From Luteimonas viscosa (GTDB taxonomy: Bacteria > Pseudomonadota > Gammaproteobacteria > Xanthomonadales > Xanthomonadaceae): a stretch of 64,000 nucleotides of DNA. Location: positions 1,033,248-1,097,247 of the forward strand of contig NZ_VTFT01000001.1 in the NCBI RefSeq assembly GCF_008244685.1, read 5' to 3'. A program made the translations under genes and the position numbers. This document shows positions 61,074 through 64,000 of this stretch, in pieces; position 1 is the stretch's first letter; every line of letters starts with the position of its first letter. The notes below the pieces were generated by a model, which ran no database searches, was not told the DNA's origin, and worked only from the letters and a program-made list of their open reading frames with translations.

Positions 61074-64000
61074 TCAGGAGCTTGCCGGATCCTCGGGAGA
61101 CCGGTTGTTCGCCTGCTGTGCGACGCGCAGCACCTCGGCCAGCATCGCGCCCGTCACCGGCTTGCGCAGGAAGGCGTCGAAGCCCGCCTGCTGGGTGGCG
61201 GCCTCGGCCTCGCCGTCGGCACGGGCGGTGACCGCGATCAGCGGCCGCGCGAATCCCTTCTGCCGCATCAGCTGGGCCAGCGTCAGGCCATCGATCCCGG
61301 GCAGGTCGAGGTCGAGCAATGCGGCGTCGAACGACTGCGCCGCGATCTCCGACAGGGCCGCCAGGCCGTGCGCGACATGGACGACGCGGTGGCCCTGTCC
61401 TTCCAGCAGGCCCGCCACCACCTCGGCGATGGTGGCGTCGTCCTCCACGAGCAGCAACGCCAGGCGATCGGCGCGGACGGCACGTTCGACGCTGGCGCCC
61501 GCCGGTGCCCGCACGGCCCGCACGGCCCGCAGCGGCAGCTCGACCAGGAAGCTGGTGCCCGCGCCGGGCGTGCTGTCGATCTCGATGCGCCCGCCCATCG
61601 CCGCGGCAAGTTCCTGCGAGATGGCCAGTCCCAGTCCGCTGCCGCCGTAGCGGGTGCTGGTGCGCGCACCGTCGGCCTGCTCGAAACGCCGGAACAGCCG
61701 CTGCTTCTGTTCCTCGTTCAGGCCAGGGCCGGTATCGCGCACGGTCAGGCAGACGCCGGAGGGCCGGCGCGGCTCGGCCTTCAGGGTGACGCTGCCGCGT
61801 TCGGTGAACTTGACCGCGTTGCCGAGCAGGTTGAGCAGGATCTGACGCACGCGCCCGACGTCGCCCTGCACCCAGCGCGGCACCCCGTCGGCGATGTTGC
61901 TGTCGAAGGCCAGGCCTCGCTGCTGCGCCAGCGGACGGCAGAATTCGACGGTTTCCCGGATCAACGCGTGCAGGTCGAAAGGCTGTTCGTCGAGTTCCAG
62001 CCGGTCGGCCTCGATCTTTGCCAGGTCCAGCGCGTCGTTGACCAGGCGCAGCAGGTGTTCGCCCGCACGCCGGATCGACTCGACGTGCCCACGCTGGCGC
62101 GCATCGAGATCGGTGCTGGCGAGCAGTTCGCTCATGCCCAGCACTCCGGTCATCGGGGTGCGCACCTCGTGCCCGAGGGTGGCGAGGAACCGGGTCTTCG
62201 CCAGCGACGCCTGCTCGGCCAGTTCGCGTTTCTCCTCGGCCAGCTGCCATGCGTGGCGGCGCTTGAGGCGCGCGCGGTACTGGTGCGCCACCAGCGCCAG
62301 CAGCAGCAGCGCCGACAGCACCCAGGCGAGCCTGGCCCACGTGGTGCGCCACCACGGCTCCTGCACCACGAATCGAAGGCGCTGCGCCGGCGTCCAGTCC
62401 AGGTCGGCAGTGCGCGCCTGCACCTCCAGGACGTAGTCGCCATGACCGAGGCTCGGGAACAGCCGCTCGCCGTTCGAGCCCACCTCGACCCATTCCGGGT
62501 CGTAGCCCTCGAGCCGGTAGCGGTAGCGGTGCGCATGCGCGTCGGTGAACGAGAGCAGTCGCGCGGCCACGCGCAGGTCGCGGTCTTCGTGACGCAGCAC
62601 GATCGGCGCGTCGGCGGCCAGCGCGATGGTGGCCTCGCCACGGCGCACGCTGACCGATTCGATCGACAGGGTGGGTGCGCGCTCGCTGACCTGCACATGG
62701 CGCGGATGGAACAGCAGCAGTCCGTCGGCGGTTCCGACGCCGATGAAGCCACGCGCCGAAGGTTCGAACTGGTAGTCGCTGAACTGCTGGCTGGGCAGGC
62801 CGTCGAGCACGCTGTACACGCGCAGGCGGTCGCGCCCGGGGTCGTAGCGCACCAGTCCGCGCGGGGTGGTCATCCAAACAACGCCGAGATCGTCGGCGAC
62901 CAGTCCGCCCGGCGCCACCGCAGGCAGGCCCTGGCGCGCGTCGACGGTCCGCTCGGCGATGAGTTCGGCGCCGGTCCAGCGATACGACACCAGCACCCCG
63001 TTGCCGCCCACCCAGACCGTGTCGTCGGGTGCGAAGCCGAACACGAACACCTGCCAGTGCGGTCCTCCGGGCACCGGCTCGAAGCGGCGCTCGCCCGCAT
63101 TCCACATCAGCAGCCCGCCGCTGGTGGCCAGCCACAGCGCGCCGTCCGGCCCGCGCGACATCTGCTGCAGCGCGTTGTTGGCCGGAAACCCCTCCGGACC
63201 GCCCGCCACCACCAGCCTCCGCAGCGCGCCTCCGGGCGAACGCAGTTGCAACGCATCCGCCGCGCCCACCCAGACCGACCCGTCCGGCTCCTCGGCGATC
63301 TGGATGACGATGCCGGCCGGTGACGGATCGACCGGATCGTCCGCGTGCCAGCGCCGGATCTCGCCGGTCGCGGGCACGTAGCGCGTGAGCGAGCCATGGC
63401 AACCGATCCACACGCTGCGATCGCGCATCTCGCGCGCGACGTACGGCAGCCGGTCGCCGCACACCCTGGTGAGCCGATGCTCGATGCGCGCCTTGCCCGG
63501 ATCCAGCCAGTCGAGCACGCCGCCGGTCCCCACCAGCCAGAGCCCGCCATCGCGCGCGGAGGTGACGCTGTGCACGAAGGCATTGCCGGAGGAGGCCGGA
63601 TCGTCGAGCTGCCGGCGCAGCACGGTGAAATTGCGCCAGTTGGCGGGCAGGTGCCACAACCCGGTCTCGGTGCTGCCGAACCACAGTCCGCCCTCGCGAT
63701 CCTCGAGCGCCGCCGACCACGACGGCCGCACCAGTCCGCGGCTGGTGTTGCTGTACAGCGGCACGTCGTAGACCACGCCGCCGCGTTCGATCGCCAGGCC
63801 GCTGCGGGTGTCCAGCCAGTGCGCACCCTGGCGATCCTCGACCAGCATGCCCAGGGGCGGATGGTCGAGGACGGGATCGCGCCACGGTGCAGGCTCGATC
63901 GCGCCATTCCGGTTGCGGTAGACGTAGGCGGCGGTGGACGTGCCGATCCACATGTCGCCGGCGCGGTCGGGCACCAGCGCGTTCACCGCCGGGTTCGGCC
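61074..64000 (-). CDS. Hybrid histidine kinase with sensor propeller, N-terminus cut
   Basis: The frame is open to the window end (PNPAVNALVPDRAGDMW before the last blade), so the N-terminus is missing. The visible ~975 residues hold repeated two-component propeller blades (GLWLVGTGGVLDWLDPGKAR, GVVWMTTPRGLVRYDPGRDR), a Y_Y_Y strand domain (RYRLEGYDPEWVEVGSNGER), one TM helix (LAWVLSALLLLALVAHQY), a HisKA site (FLATLGHEVRTPMTG, phospho-His), HATPase (ILLNLLGNAVKFTERG, GSGLGLAI) and a C-terminal receiver (LLDLDLPGIDG, phospho-Asp). Periplasmic sensor, cytoplasmic signalling; ligand unknown. Confidence 0.92.
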   Translation of the reverse strand, partial: PNPAVNALVPDRAGDMWIGTSTAAYVYRNRNGAIEPAPWRDPVLDHPPLGMLVEDRQGAHWLDTRSGLAIERGGVVYDVPLYSNTSRGLVRPSWSAALEDREGGLWFGSTETGLWHLPANWRNFTVLRRQLDDPASSGNAFVHSVTSARDGGLWLVGTGGVLDWLDPGKARIEHRLTRVCGDRLPYVAREMRDRSVWIGCHGSLTRYVPATGEIRRWHADDPVDPSPAGIVIQIAEEPDGSVWVGAADALQLRSPGGALRRLVVAGGPEGFPANNALQQMSRGPDGALWLATSGGLLMWNAGERRFEPVPGGPHWQVFVFGFAPDDTVWVGGNGVLVSYRWTGAELIAERTVDARQGLPAVAPGGLVADDLGVVWMTTPRGLVRYDPGRDRLRVYSVLDGLPSQQFSDYQFEPSARGFIGVGTADGLLLFHPRHVQVSERAPTLSIESVSVRRGEATIALAADAPIVLRHEDRDLRVAARLLSFTDAHAHRYRYRLEGYDPEWVEVGSNGERLFPSLGHGDYVLEVQARTADLDWTPAQRLRFVVQEPWWRTTWARLAWVLSALLLLALVAHQYRARLKRRHAWQLAEEKRELAEQASLAKTRFLATLGHEVRTPMTGVLGMSELLASTDLDARQRGHVESIRRAGEHLLRLVNDALDLAKIEADRLELDEQPFDLHALIRETVEFCRPLAQQRGLAFDSNIADGVPRWVQGDVGRVRQILLNLLGNAVKFTERGSVTLKAEPRRPSGVCLTVRDTGPGLNEEQKQRLFRRFEQADGARTSTRYGGSGLGLAISQELAAAMGGRIEIDSTPGAGTSFLVELPLRAVRAVRAPAGASVERAVRADRLALLLVEDDATIAEVVAGLLEGQGHRVVHVAHGLAALSEIAAQSFDAALLDLDLPGIDGLTLAQLMRQKGFARPLIAVTARADGEAEAATQQAGFDAFLRKPVTGAMLAEVLRVAQQANNRSPEDPASS

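Overview
The window is 64 kb of very GC-rich chromosome from a gammaproteobacterium, most likely Xanthomonadaceae (the Lysobacter, Luteimonas, Xanthomonas and Stenotrophomonas group). This rests on gene content: kdkA, a STAS-fused MlaE permease, a short lysine-rich H-NS protein, pilT/pilU, paired DUF4124 proteins and an AAC(6')-like acetyltransferase of the Stenotrophomonas type. It also rests on the repeats: GTAG-type REP hairpins and heptamer arrays in intergenic gaps. The assignment is inferred from family resemblance, not from a database search. Nearly all of the window is ordinary core genome. There is no prophage, transposase, CRISPR array or biosynthetic cluster.

Layout. 1-2.5 kb: 3' part of a membrane transglutaminase and an Slp lipoprotein. 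2.6-6.0 kb, minus: HIT protein, recR, ybaB/ebfC, dnaX, with heptamer repeat modules in three of the gaps. 6.0-6.95 kb: three inverted pairs of GTAG REPs, tRNA-Ser(GGA) with a duplicated 3' tail and a folded insert, and 4.5S RNA. 7.0-12.2 kb, minus: a lipoprotein, a beta-propeller protein and a tightly overlapped molybdenum-cofactor operon (MBL hydrolase, moaA, NTF2-like, moaC, moaD, moaE). 12.3-15.6 kb: kdkA and a heptosyltransferase-like gene in divergent arrangement, a fatty acid hydroxylase, a DUF6165 gene. 15.7-15.9 kb: tRNA-Ser(CGA) with clear promoter and terminator. 16-23 kb: sorbosone dehydrogenase-like lipoprotein, DUF2231 protein, GH9 glycosidase behind a LacI-type operator, xerD, RDD protein. 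23.2-25.8 kb: a 71-bp tandem repeat, then lptG and lptF. 25.9-32.7 kb: pepA, holC, valS, an amidohydrolase. 32.8-34.4 kb, minus: pssA, a candidate holD, rimI. 34.5-37.6 kb: two DUF4124 genes, proS, an H-NS-like gene. 37.7-42.7 kb: ThrE-like exporter and an MCE-type lipid transport operon. 42.8-47.6 kb: alkB, pilU, pilT, proC, DUF4426 protein. 47.5-50.2 kb: pdxH, an AAC(6')-like GNAT and a signal-less BtuF-like protein overlapped in one operon, then a glycerate-kinase-type gene. 50.4-57.7 kb: envelope lipoproteins and an OmpA-like protein divergent from a winged-helix/Ser-Thr kinase/TM/TPR fusion, then dodecin. 57.7-64 kb: aroK, aroB, a stand-alone WGR protein, hemE, and a hybrid histidine kinase cut by the window end.

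Functional groups. The pol III clamp-loader genes dnaX, holC and a candidate holD are all here, with recR and ybaB in the usual dnaX neighbourhood. LptF/LptG, KdkA, the GT9 enzyme and the MCE transporter serve the outer membrane. PilT/PilU retract type IV pili. The least ordinary items are the DNA-binding kinase fusion facing an envelope operon, the folded insert duplicating the tRNA-Ser tail, the AAC(6')-like gene, and four kinds of intergenic repeat.
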